This document shows positions 41,776 to 50,633 of a stretch of DNA of 64,000 bases, one piece after another; within the stretch, counting starts at the first letter, position 1; each line of letters begins with the position of its first letter. The notes under the pieces were generated by a model. It saw only the letters and a list, made by a program, of their open reading frames with translations. It ran no database searches and was not told where the DNA came from. Source of the DNA: Corallococcus praedator (GTDB lineage: Bacteria > Myxococcota > Myxococcia > Myxococcales > Myxococcaceae). The position numbers and the translations under genes were made by a program. The stretch lies in contig NZ_RAWI01000003.1 in NCBI RefSeq assembly GCF_003612125.1, forward strand, positions 1-64,000, given 5' to 3'.

Positions 41776-42093
41776 ATGAAGTTCCTCATCTTCGCCAAGG
41801 ATCGTCAGAGCGGCCCGCAGCCCCCGGATCCGGTCGCCCTCAACCGCGACGTGCGCGACTGGGTCGGCGCGCGGCTGATGGATGGCACCATGGACTGCGC
41901 GTACTACGTGCTGCCCAAGATGGGCATGTGCATCCTCAACGCCGAGTCGCACGAGGCGTTGTTGACGCGGCTGCGCGAGTGGCCCTCGTTCCCCTACCAG
42001 GAGTTCGAGGTGCACATGCTCGCGGACGTGCGACACGGCATCGACAACAACTTCGAGCGGCTGAAGAAGGCCGCCGCGCCGCAGGAAGCCTGA
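41776..42093 (+). CDS. Small protein, muconolactone isomerase-like (dimeric alpha/beta barrel type)
   Basis: 105 residues. AAGGAG lies 9-14 nt before the ATG. It has the beta-alpha-beta pattern of small ferredoxin-fold dimers (KFLIFAKDRQ; VRDWVGARLMDGTMDCAYYVLPKMGMCIL; ESHEALLTRLREWP; YQEFEVHMLADV). This resembles muconolactone isomerase and related small cyclase or isomerase proteins. No catalytic residues can be assigned. Its place between the thioesterase and the dioxygenase suggests tailoring or cyclisation of the polyketide-glycine product. Confidence 0.6.
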   Translation: MKFLIFAKDRQSGPQPPDPVALNRDVRDWVGARLMDGTMDCAYYVLPKMGMCILNAESHEALLTRLREWPSFPYQEFEVHMLADVRHGIDNNFERLKKAAAPQEA

Positions 42094-42111
42094 GAAAGGC
42101 CGGGAGCCCCC

Positions 42112-42981
42112 ATGAGCACCAGTGCCGCGATGAAGCGCCCCGAGCCGCAAGCGCCCGAGCGCATCCCGATGATGTCCCGCCAGGAGTTCTACGCCAGCAT
42201 CGGCGGCCTGGATAAGCCGGTCATCTTCGTGGACGCCATGAAGGACTGGCCCTCCACGGCGAAGTGGACGTTCGACTACTTCCGCGACGCGCACGGCGAC
42301 AAGGAAGTGACGGTGGAGTGGCTCAAGTACGCGCACGGAGACAAGACCTCCGTGAAGCGCACCGGCACGGTGAAGAAGGTGAAGCTGCGCGAGTACGTGG
42401 ACGCGCTGAAGGCCCGGAACGAGCCGGAGGTGGGCTACCTCATCGGCAAGGACATGTACGCCGTCCTGCCGGAGCTGCTGGCTGACCTGCGCTTCCCCAA
42501 CTACGCGTCCCAGAAGCGCCTGACGGAGCAGCTCTTCTTCATGGGGCCCAAGGGGTCCTTCACGCAGCTGCACCTGGACCGCGCGCACAACCTGCACGCC
42601 CAGATTGTCGGCAGCAAGCAATGGCAGCTCTACTCCCCGGCGAGAGACGCGCAGCTGCGGCCCCGGAAGCTGGACTTCGTCTGGTCGGTGGTCAGTGAGT
42701 ACGACCTGGTGCCCGGCGGAGGCAATCCAGACGTGCTGCCCAACGGCGTGGCGCCGGACTACGACTTCACGCTGGAGGCCGGGGAGATTCTGTATGTGCC
42801 CTACGGCTGGTGGCACCGGGTGCTCACCACGGAGGCCTCCATCTCCACGAACCTGTGGTGGTGGACCTATTCGATGCTGGGCCGGATTGGCCCGGTGCTC
42901 GTGCCGTCACTGGCCAAGGGCTTCGTGAAGGGCCTGAAGAAGAAGTCCATCCGCCGTGGCTACTACGGCGACAAGGGCTGA
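42112..42981 (+). CDS. JmjC/cupin-8 Fe(II)/2-oxoglutarate dioxygenase-like protein
   Basis: 289 residues. Metal-binding HxD (His154/Asp156 in TQLHLDRAHN) and distal His235 (GWWHRV) form the facial triad; the aromatic-rich end (NLWWWTYSMLG) is typical of bacterial cupin-8 proteins. Such enzymes hydroxylate amino acids or small molecules. Eighteen bases separate it from the 105-residue protein gene, so it is almost surely part of the same operon, acting late on the fatty acyl-glycine-ketide product. It is the last gene before a 126-bp gap and the start of a block with different base composition. Confidence 0.85.
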   Translation: MSTSAAMKRPEPQAPERIPMMSRQEFYASIGGLDKPVIFVDAMKDWPSTAKWTFDYFRDAHGDKEVTVEWLKYAHGDKTSVKRTGTVKKVKLREYVDALKARNEPEVGYLIGKDMYAVLPELLADLRFPNYASQKRLTEQLFFMGPKGSFTQLHLDRAHNLHAQIVGSKQWQLYSPARDAQLRPRKLDFVWSVVSEYDLVPGGGNPDVLPNGVAPDYDFTLEAGEILYVPYGWWHRVLTTEASISTNLWWWTYSMLGRIGPVLVPSLAKGFVKGLKKKSIRRGYYGDKG

Positions 42982-43107
42982 CACCTATCAGAGCCAGGCG
43001 GCTGAAGCGGTAGTGCCGGAAGCGGCAGCAGTCAGGAGTCACGAGGCTATACTGCCGCCCGGTCCGTGGCGCGAGAGTCCCAAATGCCCGGCCACGGGAG
43101 GAGGGGC

Positions 43108-44040
43108 ATGCGCAAGCGCCAGTCCGAGAAGGGATTCATTCTCACCGACGAGGCATCGATCGAGATGGAGTTGGAGCGCCTCCTTCCTGGAGTGCGGGAG
43201 GCGTTGGAGGCACTGCTTTCGTTCGACACGACCCCCAAGGGTGCGGATCACGAGGCGTGCACGAGATGGCTTGAAGGACGCCTCTCTGCGCTGGGTTTCG
43301 ATTGCCAATTGCATCGGCCCATCGACGAAGCCCCGGCCCTGCTCGAAGCACACCGGCCAGCCCGAGGCATGGGAGGGCATGTGGTAATGTACGGCCACTA
43401 TGATGTGACCTCCCGCCTTCATGGAACACACGGTGGCCCCACTCAAGCGCCTGTATTGCTCGAAAGGGACGGTCGCTGGTGGGGTCAGGGTGTGAGTGAC
43501 AACAAAGGTGCTCTCACCGCTCGCCTCGTGGCATTGGCCCTCATCGAGGACACACCAGCGCTGACCTGGTTCATCCAGGGTGAAGAAGAAACCGGCTCAT
43601 CGGCGGCCCGACGAATCATGGGCAAGCGACTGCCAGGAATCGAAGCCGACCTCTGGCTGGACGAGACCGGATACCACGACCATGAGGACGGAACACTCCG
43701 GCTTATTGCTCGCAAGATCGGCCCGGAACGCACGGGAAGCGAGCCCCCCGATGTAGCGCTGCAGGCCCTGATCGACAGCCTGGGTCAGCTCGCCGGATGT
43801 TGGGGGATTAGCGCTCGACTGGAGGTGCGTGGACTGAACAAAGCGGCGGTTTTGGGTGGATGCCCCTTCAACCAGAGCCTCCCGGTGGGTGCCCGCTATT
43901 TCGCGCTAGGCGTCAATGACTCACACTCCCGCATCCATGACGCGAATGAGTCAGTCCCCCTGTGGACCTTCCCGCTCCATGCCGAGGAGCTGCGGGCGGT
44001 GTTCCAGTGGATCAAGCAGCTTCCCTTTCGGGGGGCCTGA
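43108..44040 (+). CDS. M20-type metallopeptidase lacking the lid domain
   Basis: 310 residues from the ATG at 43108, which has GGGAGGAGGGG just upstream; two earlier in-frame starts lack such a site. A di-zinc M20 core is present: GHYDV (His97/Asp99), GVSDNKGAL (Asp131), GEEETGS (Glu159-161) and a late SRIHDANES with the last metal His. The usual dimerisation/lid domain (about 110 residues) between the third motif and the last is replaced by about 60 residues, so the protein is about 90-120 residues shorter than most M20 enzymes. Likely an aminoacyl or N-acyl hydrolase; substrate unknown. The stop overlaps the next gene's ATG, so the two are coupled. Confidence 0.82.
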   Translation: MRKRQSEKGFILTDEASIEMELERLLPGVREALEALLSFDTTPKGADHEACTRWLEGRLSALGFDCQLHRPIDEAPALLEAHRPARGMGGHVVMYGHYDVTSRLHGTHGGPTQAPVLLERDGRWWGQGVSDNKGALTARLVALALIEDTPALTWFIQGEEETGSSAARRIMGKRLPGIEADLWLDETGYHDHEDGTLRLIARKIGPERTGSEPPDVALQALIDSLGQLAGCWGISARLEVRGLNKAAVLGGCPFNQSLPVGARYFALGVNDSHSRIHDANESVPLWTFPLHAEELRAVFQWIKQLPFRGA

Positions 44041-46331
44041 TGCTGCCTCGACTCGGACCAGAGACAGTGCGAGCGTACCTCGCGCGACTTGGCAACCCCG
44101 GTGTCTCGCTGGATGCCAATGGACTGTCCTCTCTGCTGCGGGCCCACCTCCGCGCGCTGCCGTTCCACAACCTCGCGCTGCTGGCCGGAGAAGCAACTGC
44201 TCCCGGAGATTCTCCGGTCGAGGCGGCGGTGGAGGGAAACCTCGCCGGGCTTGGCGGCACCTGCCACCTGCTGACAACTCCATTCATCGCGCTCCTTCGA
44301 ACCCTGGGCTTTGAGGCGTGGCTCGCGGGAGCCACCGTTCGCGAAACCGGCAACCATGTGGTCGGGGTGGTCCGACTGCCAGAAGGAAGATTCATCGTCG
44401 ATGTCGGAAGTGGGCATCCCTGCATGCATCCGCTCCCCCTGGACGGAGCAGGATTTGACTTCACTGCTTACGGAACCACCTTTCGCTTCGAACGGGATGG
44501 GCACGAAGGACACCGGCTGCGGCGTACCCTGCCCAATGGACAGGGGGAGACCGTCTATCGCCTCACGCCGGAGCCCCGTTCGCATGACTCATTCTTTCAA
44601 CCCGAGACCAGCCCTTCACTCCAAGCAGTCAGGCTGAGCGAGTGGGCCCTGGCTTCGGTCCAGGATGGCCGCTATCAACGTTTCGCGGGCGGACTCGCAA
44701 GCACGCGTCCGGTGCCTGGATGGGAGGCCATGGCCGAGTTGCTGCACATCACCTTCGGGCTGCCCGAGTCGTTGATCCGACAAGCCCTCCATGCATTGCG
44801 GCGGCGAGTCCCCGACCTCTTGGAGGGAGTCCGGAATCCCCGCCCTTCCCCGCGCATCATCGTGTCATTGGCCGTCACCGACCGAGCCGAAAGCACTGCG
44901 GAGTTGCTCGAGTCCCTCATTGGGAACCTCGGCGCTCGTGAGGAGGGCTCGGTGGGAGTGCTCATCCTAGACAACGGGCAAGGACGAGATCAGGAACGCG
45001 AAGCGGCGCTCGAAGTGATACTTGAGAGTTCCCGCAGCAGGGGACTTCAAGTCACCCGCCTGAAGGCACGCGACGAACTTAAGCGCCTCGCCCCATCCCA
45101 GCGATGCGGCCTGCTCCCCTGCGGCCTCAATGTCCCGCTCCCCATTGGCGCCTCCCGCGCCCTCCAGACATCGCTCCTACACGAGCACTTGCGCACGGGC
45201 GTTCTCGGGCTGCCTCACCCAGGCGATGGCGGAGGGCCGGTGGCCGTCTGGATGCTGGATGACGACCTGTCCTTCCGAAGGCTTCGTGGCACATCCGAAG
45301 GGTTCGTGGAGGAACCCGTGAAGGACCTGCTCGACCGGGTCGAAGCGCTCTGGGCACAGCACCCTGAGGTATCCGTCGCGCTTGGCACCTGCACGGGGGC
45401 CCCTCCCATTCCGGGCTATGCGACCCTCCGCGTCCAGATGCATGACCTGGCCGGCAACCTCCGGGAGATGGCGGAACGAGAGCCCAACACAAACTGGGCT
45501 CCCGCACCGGGGCCTCGCCACCTGCCCGACTACTACTACGATCATGCCCGAGGCTCGGCGGATCACCTCCGGGCAGCCTTTCCCTGGACGCCGCCGGGAC
45601 GTGCGCCCTGGCGGGTGCGAGACGCCTTCCGAACCCTCTGCGTGGCGTTCACCCGGGTGCCTCACGGGCAGCAGGTCACCCGCCCCGTGCTCTACCAGCC
45701 GGTAGAGACCCTGGCACCGAGCCGCCACCGGGGGGGCAACGCGCTGTTCCTCGACCTGGACGCACTTGTGGCGGCACCCTACCCCGTGCTTCGTGGCGAG
45801 GATGGGGTGATGACTCGACGTGCCGACACGCTCTGGGCCCACCTTATCGCGCGGGAGCCCCTGCTCCGTCTCGTGCAGGCGGAGCTGGACCTGCTCCACG
45901 GTCGCCGCGACGGGGATGGAAACTCGCCGCTCGCCACACATCAACCGGACGTCATCGCGCTTCGTGGTTTCGTGGAAGGCCAGGAGCGAGGCGTGGTGCT
46001 CGCAAGGCTCCTGGAACACAAGTCCCCCGAGCCCCCCCCCGCTGTCGAGCAAGAGGTCTCTTCACGGCGCGACCTGCTCGCCCACGGACGGGAAGCCTTG
46101 CGGCGGGAGGCAGAGCAGGCCCGGAGCGCGCTGACCCGTCCCGAGGCATGGTGGTGGCGCGACGAGGAAGATGCCGCGACGGCCCGGGCCTGCGCTGTCG
46201 CGCTAGAGCAGGTAGAACTGCTGGCGGGCGCCGTGGACGCACTCGCGGATCCATCGCTGCCTGAACGACTGGCGGACTTCGCGCGGCACGTGGTCTCGAT
46301 CCTGCCAACCTGGAGGACGACATGGGACTGA
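44040..46331 (+). CDS. Fusion of arylamine N-acetyltransferase-like and glycosyltransferase-like domains
   Basis: 763 residues; the ATG overlaps the upstream stop. Residues about 1-270 match arylamine N-acetyltransferases, with the triad Cys75 (LGGTCHLL), His106 (GNHVVGV) and Asp121 (IVDVGSG), very near the numbering of bacterial NATs (Cys69-His107-Asp122). From about residue 280 a GT-A-like nucleotide-sugar transferase domain follows (PRIIVSLAVTDRAEST, VWMLDDDLSFRRL with an acidic cluster). The last about 150 residues are helical. NAT homologues can act as amide synthases (RifF type). I know of no such fusion in standard pathways. A run of nine C's at 46032-46040 encodes Pro-Pro-Pro. Confidence 0.75.
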   Translation: MLPRLGPETVRAYLARLGNPGVSLDANGLSSLLRAHLRALPFHNLALLAGEATAPGDSPVEAAVEGNLAGLGGTCHLLTTPFIALLRTLGFEAWLAGATVRETGNHVVGVVRLPEGRFIVDVGSGHPCMHPLPLDGAGFDFTAYGTTFRFERDGHEGHRLRRTLPNGQGETVYRLTPEPRSHDSFFQPETSPSLQAVRLSEWALASVQDGRYQRFAGGLASTRPVPGWEAMAELLHITFGLPESLIRQALHALRRRVPDLLEGVRNPRPSPRIIVSLAVTDRAESTAELLESLIGNLGAREEGSVGVLILDNGQGRDQEREAALEVILESSRSRGLQVTRLKARDELKRLAPSQRCGLLPCGLNVPLPIGASRALQTSLLHEHLRTGVLGLPHPGDGGGPVAVWMLDDDLSFRRLRGTSEGFVEEPVKDLLDRVEALWAQHPEVSVALGTCTGAPPIPGYATLRVQMHDLAGNLREMAEREPNTNWAPAPGPRHLPDYYYDHARGSADHLRAAFPWTPPGRAPWRVRDAFRTLCVAFTRVPHGQQVTRPVLYQPVETLAPSRHRGGNALFLDLDALVAAPYPVLRGEDGVMTRRADTLWAHLIAREPLLRLVQAELDLLHGRRDGDGNSPLATHQPDVIALRGFVEGQERGVVLARLLEHKSPEPPPAVEQEVSSRRDLLAHGREALRREAEQARSALTRPEAWWWRDEEDAATARACAVALEQVELLAGAVDALADPSLPERLADFARHVVSILPTWRTTWD

Positions 46332-47368
46332 AATTCCTCGTCACCGGCGGGTACTTTGATTCCTCCGGCGAAGGGGTTGTCTGGCACGTCGACCTGGAGA
46401 GTGAGCGGGCGGAGCCATTCATCCGCTGGATCCCCCCGGAGCACCTGCACGTGCCACGTAAGGGCTTTGCGGGTGGGTGCAGGGCAAGCGATGGTCACCT
46501 CTACGTCGCCGCGCACTGTGCCGTTGTCCGCGTCGACCTGTCACGAGCGGAGGTCTCGGGGGTGCTGCATCAGCCAAGCTTCAATGACATCCATCACGTC
46601 TCCGAGTCGTCAGGACGCTTGTACATCGCCAATACGGGTCTGGATGCCGTGGACCTCCTCAACCTGGAGGGGCGCTTCATCGGCTCACATGCATTACTGC
46701 CAACCTGGGCAAACCATCGGAGGATGGGAGGACAGGATCCGGCCCATTGGGATGAGGTGTTGAACACCGGTTGGAGCGGCGAGGCTCCAGCTCAGTGGCC
46801 CTCACCGCGGCCAGGGGATGGCTACCATGATCTCGGGGCCCAGCGGGGAGGCGCACCCTTTGCCCGACTCAAGGTTCCAGACCACCTCCATCCGAACCAT
46901 GTCTGCCCGACCTTGACGCAGACACTGGTAACCTGTCTTTACGATGGCACGGTGCGCGATCTCCGCACATTCGAGACGGTGTTGACCCTGGCCGGGATGA
47001 ACCCCCACGACGGCTTCCTCTCAGCCGACACGTTCTGGCTGACAACCATCGACGGGCGGGTGCACACCGCCCCAATGAGGGATGGCCGGGTCGCGGGAGA
47101 GTCCAAGGTGCGACGCAGCGTCTTCGAGACGGGCCATGCGGGCTGGTGCCGAGGATTGTGGACGAATGGCCGCCTGCTGGTCGTGGGACTCACGGAGCTC
47201 CGACGAAATCGAATGCCTCGCCATCACTGGGCGGATCGGGATCCAGAAGGCACGGAGACCTCCCTGCTGTTGTTGGAGCTTTCCGAAGGACGCCTGCTCG
47301 CGCGCGTAGATCTCACTGACGGCGAACGGCACTCCAAAATCTATAGCATCCTGCCATTGGAGACCTGA
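46322..47368 (+). CDS. Predicted beta-propeller protein
   Basis: 348 residues; overlaps the NAT/GT gene end by 10 bp. Repeated strand blocks such as GHLYVAAHCAVVRVDL, GRLYIANTGLDAVDLLNL, QTLVTCLYDGTVRDL, GRLLVVGLTEL and LLLLELSEGRLL fit an NHL/6-bladed propeller of the kind used as lactonase-like or binding domains. No signal peptide or metal motif is obvious. It is likely part of the same pathway as the flanking peptidase and transferase genes; role unknown. Confidence 0.6.
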   Translation: MGLKFLVTGGYFDSSGEGVVWHVDLESERAEPFIRWIPPEHLHVPRKGFAGGCRASDGHLYVAAHCAVVRVDLSRAEVSGVLHQPSFNDIHHVSESSGRLYIANTGLDAVDLLNLEGRFIGSHALLPTWANHRRMGGQDPAHWDEVLNTGWSGEAPAQWPSPRPGDGYHDLGAQRGGAPFARLKVPDHLHPNHVCPTLTQTLVTCLYDGTVRDLRTFETVLTLAGMNPHDGFLSADTFWLTTIDGRVHTAPMRDGRVAGESKVRRSVFETGHAGWCRGLWTNGRLLVVGLTELRRNRMPRHHWADRDPEGTETSLLLLELSEGRLLARVDLTDGERHSKIYSILPLET

Positions 47369-47429
47369 GATGAGCGTGCGTCGGGAGCAGACTGCCGAGA
47401 ACGCGACAGCCTGTGACAGGGGAGGACCA

Positions 47430-48353
47430 ATGACCCACGTGCTCATGCTGCATCGGGTGATGCCGAACCAGCCAACGGCGTTTAGTCTGCCGTCCTGCTA
47501 CCGGCTGCGTGGAACGGCACTCACGCCTGAAGAATTCGGCCGGGTGCTGGAGACTGGCCCCTTCCGAGCGCTTGATGAGGTGGTGGATGCACTCAGTCGC
47601 GGGGAACCACCTCCTCCGGGGCAGGTGCTCACCTTCGATGATGGTTACCGCGAGTGGGGAGAGGTTGTCGCACCCAGGCTTGAGGAGCAGGGGCACCGCG
47701 CGACCTTCTTCGTCTGTCCGGCGTTCCTCTCGGAGGCGAAGGAGGCCCATCCGGTGGATGTCTTCTATTGGCTGCTCGACCATGCAGAGTGCCCACGCTT
47801 CGAGTGCCCACTGCCCGATGGCACCCTGGTGCAGGGCTCCCTCGAAAGCCAAGAGGGCAAGAGCACATTGGTCACCGGAGCGTTGAAGCGCTTCGTGGTA
47901 CGGGGCGAGCGTGCCCAGGTCCGTGAGGTTCTTCGGGAGCTGGCGCAGGCACTGCGTATCGAGGTGCCTGATGGGCTGGCAAAAACGCTCTACCCCTCGG
48001 AGCGTGAGTTGGAGGGATTGGCGTCGGCCGGGCATCTGCTGGGCGGACACGGAGTGAGCCATCAGCACCTGCCAGTCTTGAGCAAGGCCGAGGCGGCGTT
48101 GGAGATTTCCAATGCCCTGGCATGGGTTGCGAGACTGTCGGGCGGGCACCCTGCGCCGTTCGCATATCCGGATGGCGCCTTCGATCCGGCCACCGAACAT
48201 CGCGTCGCGCAGGCAGGTGCCACGTGTGCCCTCACCTGCGTTCCGGGAGCCGTCACGCGCGAGTCAGCCCTCTTCCGATTGCCCCGGGAGTTCGTGACTC
48301 CCTGGCATCCACGGGTCGCCGTCCCTCCTGCTCCAAGTGGGGGCGCCGCTTGA
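47430..48353 (+). CDS. Polysaccharide deacetylase (NodB-like) family protein
   Basis: 307 residues from the ATG at 47430, which follows GGGGAGGA; an earlier ATG at 47370 has no site and overlaps the propeller end. NodB motifs: TFDDGY (Asp70/Asp71), HxxxH-type metal motif in GGHGVSHQHL, RATFFVCP and the C-terminal FAYPDGAF. The enzyme would remove N-acetyl groups from an amino sugar or related substrate. No signal peptide, so it is cytoplasmic or works on a lipid-linked or small-molecule sugar. It lies in a run of sugar-modifying genes. Confidence 0.83.
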   Translation: MTHVLMLHRVMPNQPTAFSLPSCYRLRGTALTPEEFGRVLETGPFRALDEVVDALSRGEPPPPGQVLTFDDGYREWGEVVAPRLEEQGHRATFFVCPAFLSEAKEAHPVDVFYWLLDHAECPRFECPLPDGTLVQGSLESQEGKSTLVTGALKRFVVRGERAQVREVLRELAQALRIEVPDGLAKTLYPSERELEGLASAGHLLGGHGVSHQHLPVLSKAEAALEISNALAWVARLSGGHPAPFAYPDGAFDPATEHRVAQAGATCALTCVPGAVTRESALFRLPREFVTPWHPRVAVPPAPSGGAA

Positions 48354-48429
48354 GACTCCCCTTGCGGATGCCCGTGTACGATGCTCGCGGAGTCCTGGCC
48401 CTCGCCCACGGATTACCGGTGATACGGAC

Positions 48430-49392
48430 ATGAGGAAGTGCGTACTGGTGACCGGTGGCGCCGGATTCATCGGCTCCCATGTGGTGGAAGCCCTGCTCTG
48501 TGAAGGGCGCGAAGTCGTCGTCCTTGATGACCTGTCGGCGGGACGAATGGACAACCTTCCAGCGCGTGAACCCCGTCTGGAGATCCTCGTGGGCTCGATC
48601 CTCGACCCGGAGTTGTGCACCAGGGGGATGCGTCACTGCGAGGCCGTCGTGCACCTGGCGGCCCTCAATTCCGTGCAGAGATCGCTGCACGATCCCAAGT
48701 CGGTGGTTGACGTCAACGTGATGGGCTCCCTCAATGTGCTGGAGGCCGCGCGGGCCGCCGGCGTGTCACGAGTCGTCTACGCGAGCAGCAGTTCCGTATA
48801 CGGAGCATCCATGACGCTGCCAAAACGGGAGGACCAACCGATGGCCGCAGGCAGCCCCTACGCGGCGACAAAGGCGGCTCTGGAGCAACTCGCCCAGGCC
48901 TGGACACGCGGGTTCGGGCTCCCGACGGTAGGCCTGCGCTTCTTCAATGTCTTTGGCCCCCGGCAGAGGCCCCACTCTCCCTATGCGGCAGTCGTCCCCC
49001 GATTCATCGAAGCCAGCCTGCGCGGAGGCGAATGCGTCATCCATGGAGATGGGGAGCAGACGCGCGACTTCAGCTATGTGGAGAACGTGGTCGTGGCGAA
49101 CCTGCGAGCGTTGGTCGCGGGGGAGGCTTGTTTCGGAAACGTGTACAACATCGCCGCAGGGGGACGGATCTCCGTCCAGGCGCTCCACGAGGCGATCGCC
49201 ACCCTCTTGAAGCGTGTGCAGCCTCCGCGCTACGAACCCTGGCGTCGGGGGGATACGCGGCACAGTCAGGCCGATGGCACGGCAGCAGCGCGGGACCTGG
49301 GTTGGATCCCGAGCGTGACCTTCGAACAAGGGCTTCGGCGGACAGTTGCCTGGTATGCCGAGCGCGAAGAGTCTTGGTGGCGCGACGGGTGA
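48430..49392 (+). CDS. NAD-dependent epimerase/dehydratase (UDP-glucose 4-epimerase-like SDR)
   Basis: 320 residues. ATG at 48430; the ribosome site is weak. Extended SDR: GGAGFIGSH at residues 9-17, Ser119-122 (SSSSVYG), catalytic Tyr144 and Lys148 (YAATK), plus GLRFFNVFGPRQRP and the substrate-binding end GDGEQTRDFSYV. It interconverts or dehydrates NDP-sugars, supplying a modified sugar to the adjacent transferases. The exact sugar cannot be inferred. It converges with the P-loop gene (12-bp gap). Confidence 0.9.
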   Translation: MRKCVLVTGGAGFIGSHVVEALLCEGREVVVLDDLSAGRMDNLPAREPRLEILVGSILDPELCTRGMRHCEAVVHLAALNSVQRSLHDPKSVVDVNVMGSLNVLEAARAAGVSRVVYASSSSVYGASMTLPKREDQPMAAGSPYAATKAALEQLAQAWTRGFGLPTVGLRFFNVFGPRQRPHSPYAAVVPRFIEASLRGGECVIHGDGEQTRDFSYVENVVVANLRALVAGEACFGNVYNIAAGGRISVQALHEAIATLLKRVQPPRYEPWRRGDTRHSQADGTAAARDLGWIPSVTFEQGLRRTVAWYAEREESWWRDG

Positions 49393-49404
49393 GCGCGCAC
49401 GACG

Positions 49405-49881
49405 CTACCCCGGAGAAAGCGCCCCTGTCAGCAGCGTGACCGGCAGTCCCAGCGCCTTCCACCGGGCATGTTCTTCATACCAATGGAGAGCATCATCCAG
49501 CCGCATGGGGCGACTGCCGGGCATGTGAAAGGGAAGACGTCCCAAGAACTGGCGTTCCCAGACGTCTTTCGGGGGAAGCAGCAGCAAGACCTCCTCATCT
49601 TGGGAGAGGGGAAACAGCGACTTCTCCTCCACCATCGCCATGATGACAACCAGTGGAGGCAGCCCGTCGTTGGCGGGATCCAGTTCCACCCTCCGGATGG
49701 CCTGGATCACCAGGGACTTGGCCTGCATCATTCCCTGGCGTGGCTTCGTGGGGTCGACCAAGGGGTGGAGCATCTGCGCGAGTTCCAGGACGCGTGGCGC
49801 AGGAGAAAGGGCCTGGAGGCCCAGCGCCCAGGTCGTCTTCCCCGCAGCAGGAGGCCCCACCAGCCAGGACAGACGTTTCAT
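49405..49881 (-). CDS. P-loop kinase-like protein
   Basis: 158 residues. An N-terminal Walker A (GPPAAGKTTWA, residues 9-19) and little else; a later strand LPPLVVIMAMVEE may hold the Walker B acidic residues, and LLPPKDVWERQF is typical of nucleoside/small-molecule kinase-like proteins. Likely phosphorylates a small substrate or acts as a nucleotide switch. It is the last gene of a three-gene minus-strand operon, overlapping the GT2 gene by 4 bp. Confidence 0.62.
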   Translation of the reverse strand: MKRLSWLVGPPAAGKTTWALGLQALSPAPRVLELAQMLHPLVDPTKPRQGMMQAKSLVIQAIRRVELDPANDGLPPLVVIMAMVEEKSLFPLSQDEEVLLLLPPKDVWERQFLGRLPFHMPGSRPMRLDDALHWYEEHARWKALGLPVTLLTGALSPG

Positions 49882-50633
49882 GGCTCCACCCCGAACAACC
49901 GTCGCGCGCGCTCCCTGAAGGCAGACACCCGCTCGGGCCCCATGATCCCAGCGTGCTTGACGAGAAAAGCCCGCATTCCGGCCACGTTGGTGGGCGAGCC
50001 CGCGGTGGACAGGCGGAGTTCCGGATGAACGTGGAAATACACCCGAGGTCGCGTGTTGCGTCCGTACCGGAGCCCCGGAAGTGATGCCAGCCGGATGCCG
50101 AGATCCATGTCGTGGAAGGAAGGCAGGGCTGGATCAAAACCTCCCGACTGGAGAAACGCCGCTCGGGAGATGAACAGGTTCGACCCCCGGAGACCTGGAT
50201 TGCGAACCAGGAAGTCGTCCGGATGAAGGATGGCCGGTGGAACCTTTTCCGGCACCACCTCCTGCGTGCCCTCCTGCTGTCGGACCTTGAGGAAGGCGGT
50301 AAGCACCAGATCCAGCCGCTCGGTGAGCGCCAGCTGTTCGGCCTCAGCCAGATAGGCAGGGTCCCAGGCGTCGTCATCATCGAGGAAGGCAAGGAACCGT
50401 CCCTGTGCCAGCGAAGCGCCCAGGTTGCGGGCGCGCGCCGCCCCGTGAGGCGCCTCGTGACGGACCCACCGCACCCCTGCGCTGGGAACGAAAGGATGGG
50501 GCACGTCTCCATCATCAATGACGAACACCTCGTCTGGACGACGGGTCTGTTCCGCCACACAGGTCAAGGCTCGCCGCAGGAGGGCCGGACGATGTCGTGT
50601 CGGGATGATGACGGAGAGCGTGCAGTGACTCAC
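49878..50633 (-). CDS. Glycosyltransferase family 2
   Basis: 251 residues. GT-A core: LSVIIPTRHRPALLRRAL, VFVIDDGD, GAARARNLGAS, and a four-Asp metal site FLDDDDAW with acceptor motif SFHDMDLGIRL. No membrane helices. It transfers a sugar from an NDP donor to an unknown acceptor. The start overlaps the stop of the preceding gene in the operon (50630-50633), and the end overlaps the P-loop gene, so the three are coupled. Confidence 0.88.
   Translation of the reverse strand: MSHCTLSVIIPTRHRPALLRRALTCVAEQTRRPDEVFVIDDGDVPHPFVPSAGVRWVRHEAPHGAARARNLGASLAQGRFLAFLDDDDAWDPAYLAEAEQLALTERLDLVLTAFLKVRQQEGTQEVVPEKVPPAILHPDDFLVRNPGLRGSNLFISRAAFLQSGGFDPALPSFHDMDLGIRLASLPGLRYGRNTRPRVYFHVHPELRLSTAGSPTNVAGMRAFLVKHAGIMGPERVSAFRERARRLFGVEP

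Noticed and set aside
43048-43053. TATACT as the -10 of a promoter for the accessory block
   Set aside because: The hexamer fits, but no acceptable -35 lies at 16-18 bp upstream, so I did not list it as a promoter.
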